Assembly: GCA_029168955.1 (NCBI GenBank)
Contig: JAPDOI010000288.1
Span: 372,001-436,000 of the forward strand
Direction: 5' to 3'
Length of the DNA: 64,000 nucleotides
Source of the DNA: Aplectana chamaeleonis
Taxonomy: Eukaryota > Nematoda > Chromadorea > Rhabditida > Cosmocercidae
Positions 24,601-36,600 of this stretch are shown here, piece by piece; within the stretch, counting starts at the first letter, position 1, and every line of letters begins with the position of its first letter. The notes below the pieces were generated by a model. The model had not been told where the DNA came from. It ran no database searches and was given only the letters and a program-made list of their open reading frames with translations. Position numbers and translations under genes: made by a program.

Positions 24601-27600
24601 TAAATCATAATCGGCTCATCACGCTACCTGATGGCATCCATCTCCTTCCTGATCTCAAAGAACTTGATCTTACCGAGTATGTTTGGCGATTTTTGACAGC
24701 CTCTGTAGTGGGCGTTTTGAAAGAATTTTGAGTTTTTTCCTTTATTTATTTCTCTATGTCGAAAAAAAAGGTTAGCACTCACAAAAAATGGAAGATGGGA
24801 AATGTCCTTGGAAACACTGTTTCGTCACCAGCGATTGATCGATGATTGTTGTTGTTTTCCTAAGTCGTATTCACCAATTTTTCTATATGTGTGTACACAT
24901 CCGTGAATCACGTAACGATCTCTAACGTACTGTTTAAATTTGCGAACTTCTCTTATCTTAGGTATAGTGCTTTGCCAAACACTTTTCGTGTGCGATGATT
25001 CTGATTTTCGTATCATTTAACCTCATTTCGACACCTGAGGCTGCGCTTTTTAAATCGTTGCGCCGTCACACAGAGTGTCAAAACCTCATTCATTGTTAGA
25101 GTTCATGTTCAGATGTAGTTTTCTTCTGAGATTTTTCGATTCTCATTTATTGAAGTCAAAATTGCAGCAACGACGATCTGGTGATGCCTCCGAAGCCGAA
25201 CGAGGCTCGGAAGAAACTCGCTTTCTACAACATCGACTTTTCTTTGGAACATCAGGTGCGCCCAGCTATATTTCTTCTTGGATTTCCCAGAATCGTTGAC
25301 CACTTCAAAGAACTAGTTTCCCCCATCTGGTTCACCTGTACTTTCCTATCCTTTTTATTCGCGACTATTACGAAGATATCTCATCAGCTGCCCTATTTCT
25401 ACCACCCAATTTGTCACGTTACCATTTGAGTGTGACATTAGTTCTGTTCTTTAGAGAGTTTATAGTTTCAGCGCACTCTTGCTGGTCAAAGCCCGTCATC
25501 GTCTATTTCTTCATTGCAAAGTACGACTAAAGAAAAAGATCCTGTCGCTCGCCGCAAGGACTTCATCAGAAGGAGGAAACAGCAAACGGATCAAGGTGAC
25601 GCTAGCAAAGTAATTCAGGTTGGTTGATGGGTCGTTTCAATTATCTTTTTTCTTCAATGCGTTCGTTTTGCTTTTTTCTAACTTTTGTATCGGTCTATTT
25701 CCATTCATATTTTGTATATTTGCGCAAAGGGTGTGCACAAACAGAACAAGAGACAAATGGGCAACATAGTGAGCTGAAAAGGTTATATCATGAAACAAAT
25801 GAAGGAAATATGGAGCGAGTTAGATACAGGTGTTTGAAAGTTTTCGAAAAGGTCGGATTTCCGTTTCTGATTTGTTTTGCTGTTGTCGAGGTTCGTTGGT
25901 AAATTGACCCTAGGTTCTCTGAAAGCTCTCTGAAAATAGAATGCTTTTGGTATGGTTTGAATTTTCTAATTTCCGGTGAACCGGATTTCAAGTTGATTTG
26001 GGTGTAGCATTCTTTAGCGAATTGGATTTTTGGGTGGCAAACTTTCAGTTCGTTTGGACTGTTATCTGAAAAAAAATGGTTAATTCTGATCCAGTGTAGC
26101 CGCACACATAGTTGGGGGGGGGCACTCAAGACTCCACATAGGATTCTCAAGAGAAGTGAAAAATTTTTTCCCGATGACAGATATCTGATAGCGTTATCAG
26201 TCATGTTTACTTAGAAACTCCATGGGAATACTTCGATTCCTAAAATCGGTATTACTTATTTTTGACTTGAATTCTGAACTACCGCTTCTGTACAAGTTTA
26301 TATACCAATGTAAATACCTCGGATATTGTGGCATGCGGCGCAGCGTCTCACACGGATGCGTTGCAACCGCTGGGAGGTTTCTGAAGGTATTACGGTATTA
26401 GGATCATCAACATGTTTAGGCGAAGGAATTAACAATGCTACCGGTATAAAGGGATTCTTATCTCACCGTGTGCCTCAGATGGCTCTTCGTAGCCGGACAT
26501 AGAAGATGGCTAACAGTCACTTTCCGGGAGATCCACTAGACGCGGGGTATCGTTTTTGTCACCAAAGGGATGTTCTCACGCTTCTTAGGGGGGGGGGGGT
26601 TGGTTCCCTACTGCGGGCCCATCTCACCTAAGGTCCGCAGTGGGGTACCCCCTTCCACCACCGTAGACCGTGGCGGTGGGATGGGATCATGTCTCCTGTG
26701 GGGACCTCCACCGGGACGTTCGCTGTTGGGGGAACGTGGACACGGTATTAAGCCCCCTAATTTTGTGAGATATATCACATGGGTCCCGTTTTGAGTGCGA
26801 GTCCAAACGAGTCTTAAGTGTTCCCCTGCGCGCAAGATGCAGTCAGGTTTTTTTTTGTGGCAAAAAACCAATCACTTGATGTTTTCAGGGCATGTCAAAG
26901 ATAGCAGGTGCAAGTGCGGCAATGAAGGAGCACGAAGAAGAGGAGCAGAAGTTGGCTGCGCGGTCAGCTGTTAACTGGAAGGTGATTATTTCTGCTTTCA
27001 TTCAAGTACAGTAAATCGAATGCTGCTTTCAGGCGAATTTGGATAAGCAGAGGAAGCAGCTGGACTATAGTGATATCTTTGAGGCGGATGTGGGCCAGGA
27101 TGAGGTGGGTTTCAACACTTCCTGCACTCTGTTTCTCCAGATCAGACTGTCTCTATAGGGAGTGTGGGTATGGGAGATCGAGAATTTCTACCCTTCTTCT
27201 ATCGATCCGGCGTTTCACGGCCAATTCTACGATGCTGATGCTTACTTGGTGCTGAAAACCACAAAGGTGGGACTTTGAGAAAGAAGTTCCTAATCACGCC
27301 TGATTTACATTAGTGAGAAAGCTGTGGCTTATGCGATTTTTTGTAGGAAATTTCGGGTAGCTTACGACACGAGATTTTCTACTGGCTAGGCGAGAAGGCC
27401 ACCCTTGACAAAGGAATGTGTGCAGCTGTGCATGCAGTTGGGCTGCGAAATCATCTAAATGCAACGTGCCGGTTGGTTTTTAAATTTGCTCCTCAGGTTT
27501 TTTTTTCGATCAAATCGATTTTCGACTAAGTTGATTTTTTGAAATTCCTAACATTCATTTCTTTTAGTGTGCTTAAAATTGATATTTTTTCAAATATTAA

Positions 27601-30600
27601 ACTTCAGACTTAGTTCATCTCAAACTTATTCGAGAGTTGATCGTGAATAGTTGGATCCGAAGGCTGTATGTGGCTTGGGTTATGCTTCGGCCGATTTTAA
27701 CGTTTGAATCTACATTCGAAATTCGATTTTCCGAATGATCAACTGGCGAATATGTTCGAAATTTCACTTCTTCCAACATTCATCTTTCGACTTACAAGGG
27801 AAGGATATCTATACAAAGTGGGCATTTGAAATGGAATATACGTTTCCAGGGACCATTTTGACGTAGAATTCGAATTTTTGCATAATAGCTGTGGAACATT
27901 CTTCTTCTTCTTTGCAGCCACAGAGAGGGGTTCTGTCACAGGTTCAGAAACTCGGCCACAGCCAGCCAGCACCTCTCCCATGACAAAAACCCTCTCCGCG
28001 GAGGGATTGACGTCGGTTTGCACGGAGGTGGTCTTTCCTCCACACTGCCACGGCACGAACGTACGACATCTCGGCAGCGCTATGGAACATTCGTCTACCT
28101 AAGCCCTAAAAAGTCTGCTATAGTCCTTTTCCCGGCGAATGTTCAGTTTTTTTTCGTGTTTTTCAAAGCCTAGGAATGGGATATATTGGAGGCGGCAACC
28201 AGCATGTCCGGCAGCTGCTCCTTTTCGCATTCTGCGTTGATGGTGCAATGCGTTAGCGAATGCTCCGTTTATCAGTGGATTTTAAAGAACTCAACGAAAT
28301 TCAGTTGAACAGTGTCTTCTTCTTCTTTGCAGCCACTTTGAGGGTTTTGTCATAGGTTGAGAAACTGGGCGACCAGTAAGGGATTCGTCCATAAGTTCAT
28401 TACGGTCAACGTGGTGGGTCTCTCCGGACATTTGAAAAGGTGTGCAGTATCATGGCCGAGGCAGCCACAGTCCGGGCAAACATCTGATTTGCTGCTGTCT
28501 ATTTTGCTGACGTAGGACATAAGCATGGTAGAATGACCACAGCGCAGCGATGCCAGGGTGCACCTGGCCCTTCTTCCGAGTTCAGCTTCGGATGTGCAGA
28601 CTTGGGGCGGCATTACCCCCAATATGGGATCAATGGCCGCCTATTCCAGATGGCACCGTACGAACTGAGTATGCTCCTCGCGCAACAGACGGAGTCGTTC
28701 TTGCTGTGAGTCGTGCCATCATTGCAGATTGACTTTGCTGGGAGCATCGGCGAATGGCTTTCTGACGCCTCTCTCTCTGACGGGGTTTAACACTCTCCAA
28801 GACGGGTGATTTGGTTGTTTGACAATCTTGATGAAAAATTGTTGGGCCTATAGCTCACAGTGCTCCCTTACTGGTAATAAGCGGGTCTCAGAATGCAAGT
28901 GATCGACTGGGGAACTTCTTGCACATCCGGTGGCGATTTGAAGAGCTGCATTCTGCATGCGTTGCATCCTAGTCCAAGAAGATTGCGAAACTAGATGTTG
29001 CCAGACTGGTGCGGCGTATTCTAGTGCAGGCTGGAGAATCGCCTTATACGTTGTAATAATGGTTTCTTTGCTACTACCCCATGAAGTACCGCCCAGGGCT
29101 CTAAGCACGTTAAGCTTCGCTTTCACGATAGCCTGCTTCTGTTCCGTGTTCTTATGGAACTTGAGCGATGGATCGAGCACGAGTCCGAGAACTTTTGGGA
29201 AGCGGGCCGCAGGCAAACGATCTCCATTCCATACGACATACGGATGTGCGCTGTGTTCAGATGGGTCCGTTGTGAGTACGGATACCGATGACTTTGACGC
29301 AGAAATCTTCAGCATTTTGCGGTCGAAAAAGCTTTTCAGTGTGATCAAGTACCCGTTAATCTTAGCGGCGGCCACATTTATGTCCCGATCACGGCACAAG
29401 ACAGCCATATCATCAGCGTACGCGACCACCTTGATATCTTGGGGAGGGGCGGGCATATCTTCGAGGTACAGACTGAAGAGAGCAGACGACAATACGCCGC
29501 CCTGTGGGACTCCAGCTGCAATCGGAATGCTGTTTGAGAGATGATTCTGGAACATCACTCTAGCCCGTCTTCCCTTAGTAAATGCAGCTATCCAGCGCTT
29601 TTGCCATGGCGGGATTGATGACTCCAGTAAGTTGTTTGATAAGATACCAAGATTTACTGTGTCGAAAGCCTTAGTGAGATCCAAGGCAACTGCTACAGTT
29701 CTTTCCGGCTTATAGGCGTTGAAACCATCAATTGCATAGCTCGTAATTTCTAACAAAGCTGTCGTGGTGGAATGCATTTTTCTGAATCCATGCTGAAACA
29801 CCTGTCTCTCGTTATGCTCAGCCAGGTCCTTGACGATCAGCTTTTCAGCTACTTTAGCAAAAGAAGACAAGAAGCTAATGGGCCGATATCCCTTGACTGA
29901 AGCTTGGGGCTTGCCAGGCTTGTGCAGCGGAACGACGTCTGCCGTCTTCCAATTCTGCGGGATAGTATACGACCTGAACGAGGAGTTTATCACATCAGTG
30001 AGAAGCGGTAGTAAGTCAGTGGGTATCTTCTTCAAGACAGCAGGACATATCCCATCAGGACCAATAGCTCTAGAGTTCCGTATTTCCTTTATAATCTTCT
30101 CAACTTGCGCCGTAGTAAATGCTTCGGCCGTGCTCATAAGCGGGAGGCGGCACAGCTCTCTTACAGTCACTCTATTCAGCGGACCTCGTTTAGCACTGGT
30201 GATGAAAAAACTTTTCCCGAGCGCATAAGCCGCTTCTTTTCCTGATTTGAATACACCGTTGTCGAATTCGATTGTGGAGACGGTGGCGGGTGAGCTTTTA
30301 CCCGAAAGCTTCCGTAAAACCTTCCAAGTAGCTGCACTGTCCGTCTTAAAATCCAACTGCCCGGTGAACTTCTCCCACTCTTCTTTCTTGTGTCTGTCCA
30401 AATCCTTTTTGATCTCACTGTTAAGCTCAGCAACTACGGGGTCCAGATGATTAACCGCTCTCCTCGCATCTCTCGTTCTAATTTTGTCGAGGATGTCTCT
30501 GTTGACATTTGGATAGAACGTCTTGACGCGACCGATAGGAATAGCCGCATTCATGGCCTTGCGGATTGCGTCAGATAAATGGCACTCTTTCTGGTGCGTG

Positions 30601-33600
30601 TCGCCATTCCACGGGTAATCTGCCGATAGGCGAAGCGCAACTTCACTGAACAGGCGCCAGTCTGCTCGGCCTAAATTAAGATAAGAACGTTGGCGAACAC
30701 CAGAAAAGGGAGCGAGAGAATTGGATAGATCGATGTGGACAAAGACAGGAACACGGTCACTTGGCAAAGTAGTCGGGGTAGACCATGAGCAGCAGCTAGA
30801 AAGGTTGGACGAGACAAGAGATATGTCTGGGCTAGAAGATCGGCCGTTGGCAGGGAGACGAGTGGGCTGATCATCGTTTAAAATGACCAGGTCGCACTCC
30901 TCTGCCCATTCTTCGACGTCATTTCCTCTAGCGTCAGAATCGAGAGACGAGCAAAAGGTGTGAGCATTAAAATCGCCCGCGAAGACAACTGAGGATGAGA
31001 GGGAGCAGTCGTTCAGCTGCTTGAGAAGTGGGATAGGATTGTAAGGTAAAGGGCATGAAGTTGTAGGTGGAATGTATATGTTGAAAAGAGAAAGGGGCGT
31101 TTTAAGGGGCAGATGGATTGGGAGGTACTCGAGAGTACCGTCCGTGGGGGTGCTGGGAATGAGGTGTGAGGGAAGTGAGGGTAGAACGAATGTAGAAACT
31201 CCACCGCCGAGAGGTATGGTAAGAAGTATAGCCTGGGATATTGGGATGAGGATAGGTAGGGGATGGAGAGGGCTTGGTTTCTTGAACCATGATCACGTCT
31301 GGATGGTAGGTACGTGCGAAGAGAGAGAGTTCAGAAAGCTTGGCACGAAGGCCGTTTAGATTGATATGCACAATTTCTAAAAGTTTAGCTTCCTGGCAAA
31401 AGTAATGATTTGGCAATGTTATAACTACAAGAAATATAGAAGTTGACAAAATAAAATAAAAAAACGTCTTGAAATATCTCTGGAAATGATTTGGCACAAA
31501 ATAACCAGAACTAATGAAAAACTGGGAAATGTAGTGAAATGACCAAAACTGGATTTGGCGGTCTTTCATAGGCCGCCTTTTGATAAGTAGTGACTGACGT
31601 GGGAATAAATTCTACAAGCTTCTCCGTTAAACTTATCAAAGCGAAATCAAGCGCGTATCGGATTTAAGCCTTACGTTCACATAGCTTGACCCACCCTGGT
31701 TTCCGTATTACATCTTCAATGAAACGTTTTACGGTTTCCTTTGCGCGCTTGATTTCGCTTTGATAAGTTTAACGGAGAAGCTTGTAGAATTTAATCCCAC
31801 GCCAGTCACTACTTATCAAAAGTTGGCCTATGAATGACCGTCAAATCCGGTTTTGGTTATTTCACTACATTTCCCAGTTTTTCATTAGTTCTGGTTATTT
31901 TGTGCCAAATCATTTCCAAAGATATTTCAAGACGTTTTTTTATTTTATTTTGTCAACTTCTATATTTCTTGTAGTTATAACATTGCCAAATCATTACTTT
32001 TGCCAGGAAGCTAAACTTTTGGAAATTTCATATATTTTTACCAAAGGTCCCCTTTCTGACCTGATTTTTGCTTAGCGACTCCCACTCTGGAGAGGAAAAA
32101 CCGTTTATGAAAGCTTTTCCCTACGGTAAATAATTAAATCATTACCGATCGGTGTGGTCAGACGACTATAACTCCTAAAAATTGTGGCCCGCAGACATAA
32201 AAAAGGACCCATTCTTTCCTACTGAGGTCCCGCACACTTTCTTTGGCGTCCTGTGCACTCCCACTGGGGCCCGCACACTTTTTACGGCGTCCTGAGAATT
32301 CCCACAAGGCCCGCACACTTTCTGCGGCGTCTTGCGCACTTCCACTGGGGGCCCGCACACTTTGTCCGGCGTCCTGCGCACTCCTCAAATCCTATTCACA
32401 CCAACCGTCTCAAAGAGGAAACAATCCTGGGCGGAAGACTATCATTGGCTGTGTTGATTTTCATTAGTTCATTTTCAAAGTTCAGTGAGCGTCGGATGGT
32501 TAACAATAACATGTTTACATGTTCTTACCCATCTTGGCCGTCAATTTAGAGGTTCCGCTAAAATTGAGCTTTCAGCTCCAAAATTGTATTGGAGCTAGCT
32601 GCATCCACTTCCCGCCTCCTGCCAAAAAATTTACTTCCTAGCTAAATTTTAAGTGTTGCAACAAGATCGTGAATGCCGTCTGAAAAAAGGAGATGAACAG
32701 TTTTTCGACCAAAATCACGTGGTTTTCGTCATTTTTCTCGAGCGCCAAGAGACCATTCCACAAGGATCATCCCTGTTGTGATCCTAACGGGACTCTGAGA
32801 GTTTTGGCCGCGAAATAGCCGGGAAATAGGCCACCAGGCTCCGCAGCGGCTCCTGGTGGGCTATTTCCAGGCTATTTCTCGGCTTCTCATGGAACGGACC
32901 AGAAGTAGCCGAGAATAAGCCAAGATATAACCGAGAAATATTCAGAATTAATCAAAATTAACCAAGACGCAACCGTCGCCGGCTCGACGAGCCACCGTGT
33001 GGGGCCGCCAGCGGTTGGGCGGGGCTTCCAGAGGTTGAACGAGGTCCACGAACCTCAAACTTGAGTAATTGAACCGACGGAGGCGCTGACATCTGAATTA
33101 TGCCTCTGGAATGCTCCGTATATCTGCCTGGAGAGCATTATTTCTCGGCTATTTCGCGGCGAGATTCATTTGGCGGCTATTTTGCGGCGAGCATTATTTA
33201 GCGGCTATTTAGCGGCTATTACGCGGCAAGCAGGCATTTCGCGGCTATTTCTCGGTCAAAACTCTCAGAGGAGGTGGGGGTGACCCCACCACCACTGCTC
33301 GCAGTGGGGTCCACCACACTGCAAACCGTGGGGAGATGGGCCCATACTTGGGTACCACCTCCCCCCCCCCCCCGAGCCGTGGGGATATCCCCTCGGCGAC
33401 AAAAATTATCCTCCGGAATCCGGTGGATCTTCTGGAAAGTGACTAAGGCCACCTTCCAGGTCCGGCTCCGAAGAGCCGACTGAGGCACACGGTGAGATGA
33501 GGAGCCTTTTATACCAGCAACATTGTTAATACCTTTGTCTTAACATGTCTATGTTCATACGCGTCTTGACTTAGTACACGTGAAACAGGTTTTAACTTGC

Positions 33601-36600
33601 CTCAATAGGCCAGAGCGCAACTTCAACAGGATAATTCCTGAGTGAGAATTTTGTGCCGGAGGCAAAGTATAATCGTCTCTTTCTGCGGAGTCCTGCGCAC
33701 TCCTCAAATCCTATTTACACCAACCATCTCAAAGAGAGAACAATCTTGGCCAGAAGCCTATCATTAGCTGTGTTGATTTTCACTAGTTCATTTTCGAAGT
33801 TCAGGGAACGTCGGATGGTTTGCAATAACATGTTTACATGTTTTTACCCGTCTTGACCCTCAATATTGAGGTTCCGCTAAAATTGAGTTTTCAACTCCAA
33901 AATTGAATAGGAGCTAGCTGCATCCATTTCTAGCCTCCTGCCAAAAAATTAGCTTCTAGCTCAATTTTAACTGGTTACACAAGATCGTGAATGCCGTTTG
34001 AAAAAAAGGAGATGAACAGTTTTTCGACCAAAATCACGTGGTTTTCGCCATTTTTCTCGAGCGCCAAGGAACCATTTTTAACCATCTTTGGTTGTATACC
34101 CCAACTTTTTACGCTCTTTCCAATGAAGACAAAACCGCATTTCCACATTCACTCCGAACGCCGATTTCGTAATCGCAGAGTTGCGCGTGGGCGAGCTAAA
34201 GCCAAATCTGGTGCGCGCTTCGCGCGCACCACAATTGAAAGGGGGTGACTTGAGATAGAGGAATCTGAGTTGGAAGGTGAGGAGCATAATACACAACGAA
34301 AAGATGAGTTATGATGCCTCACAGAACTGAGACCCGAACAGGAGAAGTGCACCCACCTTTGGCATCCGAAGCACTGGACGCTGGTATGTCTCCAGTTAAC
34401 ATCATTGCCGCACGTGGCGCCTAGATACTTCTGAGCGGGTCCAGGATTCTTCTCCACGCCGGCCGTTTGCAGAAGAATCCGAAGGAGAGCTGCGGCCGAC
34501 CAGCACCTCTCCCATGACAAAAACCCTCTTTGTGGAGGGGATGACGTCGGTTTGCACGGAGGCGATCTTCTTTCCTCCACACTGCCACGGCACGAACGTA
34601 CGACATCTCGGCAGTTTGAACAGTGTTTTCGGGCTGTATAGTGGTCGGCTCCTAGTCGGCTGCCCTGTTCTTGTACATTTCTTAGTTACAAGATTCTCCT
34701 AATGCCACCAGGCACAGGTCATTAGTTTCTTTTTTGAATGAAAGTTTCGCATGTGGTCAGAGTTGCATTTTTTTCTGTATCTCGCCAATCGGCTCTGTGG
34801 ATTGGGCCTGCAGAGTTACAACGACCAGCGAGTTGTCGCCGGGCGTCAGCCCTGACGCGGCGACAAAAATGTTTTCAAACATCGCCGCAGCGTCTGTTGC
34901 CGCTCGCTGGCAGAGACGCAGGTATGTCACGGTGTCAATACCCTGCGGTCCCTTCTCGTCACCTTAAACGCCGCGTCGGTCGCTCCCGTCTCTCAATTTT
35001 ATATATTTTGTTTCCAGCGTTGCTGGTCGCTGCGAGCAACGCCGCCAATTCACTCTGCAGGGTCCTTTGGGCAGCGTATGACCTCCTCTGAGTGAGCTTT
35101 GCTGATGTTTTTAGCAGATTCTGAAGCTTTTCAACTTCAATGAAAAGCGAAAGACGACAGTTTCGAAACTAAAACCGTATTTTCACGTTCTTTTTTTCCT
35201 CGTGAGTAGGAGTGAGCAGCACGGTCATTTCTAAATAGCAGTCTTTTCATGTTTCAGTATCTTTTTTTTTTCTAGAATTGGATTGACTGACTGTTTATTT
35301 AACCTGACCGGTGTGAAGGAATAACTATGTAATGCTATGGTTTGTATCGTAATCATATTATTGTAGGACTGTTCGTGAGGAAATGAATGACGAGTCGGAA
35401 GAATTCTTAGATGTTTTTGGCGGCGAGGAAATCGTTTATATCGAGGGTGCCCGAACTAGTACTGGATTTTACACTGTAGAAAAGCCGCCGCATGTGACAA
35501 GGTAGCCATCACCCTCTGCCTTTCTTCGATTTTGTTTTTGCCTTCTTGGTATTCTTTCATTTTGCTTTATTAAAGGTTATATCGAGCTTCCGTCAATGGT
35601 ACGGCAGTTGAGATGGAACCAGTTCCGGTGGCGGTGGAATCACTTGATCCTCGGTACTGTTTCCTTCTTGACGCTGGTGAAACGATTTGGATATGGAGTG
35701 GTGGGAAAGCAAGGGTAAGCGACTAAAATTTGTAGTGGTAGAGCAAATGTGACTTAAACATATCTATAAAGCATAATTTTAGGCTCATCCTAAACTTGTT
35801 CGATTCTATGCGACGCACCAGATTTCAGCTGTTGCCATTGCTTCTATTTTATTCAGCATATTCGAAAACACTTGCACATATTGAAGATTAGCTGAGATAA
35901 TTACCCGTGGTTTTCCAAACGGCTTGAACTGAATTTACCCCTTTTTGTAACTGTAGTTCCACTTAGTAAATCCATCTCGTATATGAGTGATATCGAGTTT
36001 AATTACTCATGTCCTACAGTAGATTAGCCATTGGATATGAGTCCTAAAAGCTCGCCATCGTTAATATACAAGCTGATTATGTTAAGTGAACCTATAGTTA
36101 TGAAAAGGGTTCTACTCAGTTTGAATTGTTTAGAAAACCATGGGTAATTTTTCAGTCAATCCGAATATGTGAGAAAAATTTCTGAGTGTACTGATTCGAA
36201 TAGGAACAACGGCAAAGCCTGAAAGTCGGTGCGTCACATAGGTTCAAGAAATTCCAGCGTGGACCTATAATTATGAAAAGCACAGTGCCTTATGTTAAGA
36301 TTACTGTGGCCAACAAAGCTCGGCTGTTTGCGGAAAGATTGAATAAGAGAGATCGAAAAGGTGCGGCTGCTATTGAGACTTGCCGAGACCCTAAAGTCCC
36401 GGAAGAGTTCTGGCTGGCGTTCTGTGGGTCGCCAACGCGTCCTGATGAAGCTATAGTTGAACATGTGCCGGAGAACTTTGTTCCTGAGAGGAAACGGCTC
36501 TACCAGGCGAGTTCATTCCTCAGCCACATTTTTTTTGTATTAACTAATCGCCCGACGTTCTCAGGTTAACATTGGCATGGGTTTCTTGGAATTACCTCAG

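Larger units (their letters stand above)
15675..25255 (+). other. fli-1: fli-1 exons 1-10: leucine-rich-repeat domain
   Basis: Residues 1-400. A series of about 23-residue LxxLxLxxNxL repeats is visible, for example [11 protein letters not shown] in exon 4, [11 protein letters not shown] in exon 5, [10 protein letters not shown] in exon 7 and [11 protein letters not shown] in exon 9. Exon boundaries do not follow repeat boundaries. Exon 10 holds the exit from the LRR domain (DNDDLVMPP, then a basic stretch). In this family the LRR domain binds partners such as Ras and LRR-interacting proteins. Introns 3 (16254-19667) and 7 (20422-24244) are expanded by insertions; the others are short. Confidence 0.95.
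31376..34229. mobile_element. Composite insertion inside LINE A, CACAATT duplication
   Basis: The LINE coding sequence stops at CACAATT (34230-34236) and resumes at CACAATT (31369-31375), and the two halves rejoin in frame, so this 2,854-bp segment is a later insertion or stack of insertions with a 7-bp duplication. From left to right it holds a foldback (31.38-32.03 kb), a 42-bp minisatellite (32.22-32.38 kb), a terminal-inverted-repeat element of short-word satellite (32792-33271), a G/C-rich repeat (33.27-33.55 kb) and two direct repeats of about 0.4 kb. I found no transposase. Confidence 0.75.
28316..34615 (-). mobile_element. Full-length non-LTR retrotransposon (LINE A) in fli-1 intron 15, interrupted by a 2.85-kb insertion
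   Basis: The 5' end is at about 34615 and the 3' end at 28316. It is flanked by a perfect 11-bp duplication TTGAACAGTGT (28305-28315 and 34616-34626). Reading on the minus strand: a 5' end CTGCCGAGATG; an N-terminal 2A-like motif; a Cys/His zinc-finger region (34.2-34.4 kb); a composite insertion at 31376-34229 flanked by CACAATT; then the APE-type endonuclease ([13 protein letters not shown]-like QETKP, GDFNAH, PSDRVP), the reverse transcriptase, and a C-terminal CPDC-H-H-C motif ending at 28350. The 3' end is GAA-rich. Without the insertion it is about 3.44 kb. The domain order suggests the CR1/Jockey group. Lesions: a 1-nt frameshift near 31.21 kb and one in-frame TAG near 28850. It lies antisense to fli-1. 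Confidence 0.93.

Noticed and set aside
28957..30228. Plus-strand frames of 130-195 codons across the LINE A reverse transcriptase
   Set aside because: They are antisense shadows of the minus-strand RT, which carries all recognisable motifs.
32357..34077. Two direct repeats of about 0.4 kb considered as LTRs of a small retrotransposon
   Set aside because: The ends do not start TG or end CA, no primer-binding site or polypurine tract was seen, and the interval between them is filled by other identifiable repeats.
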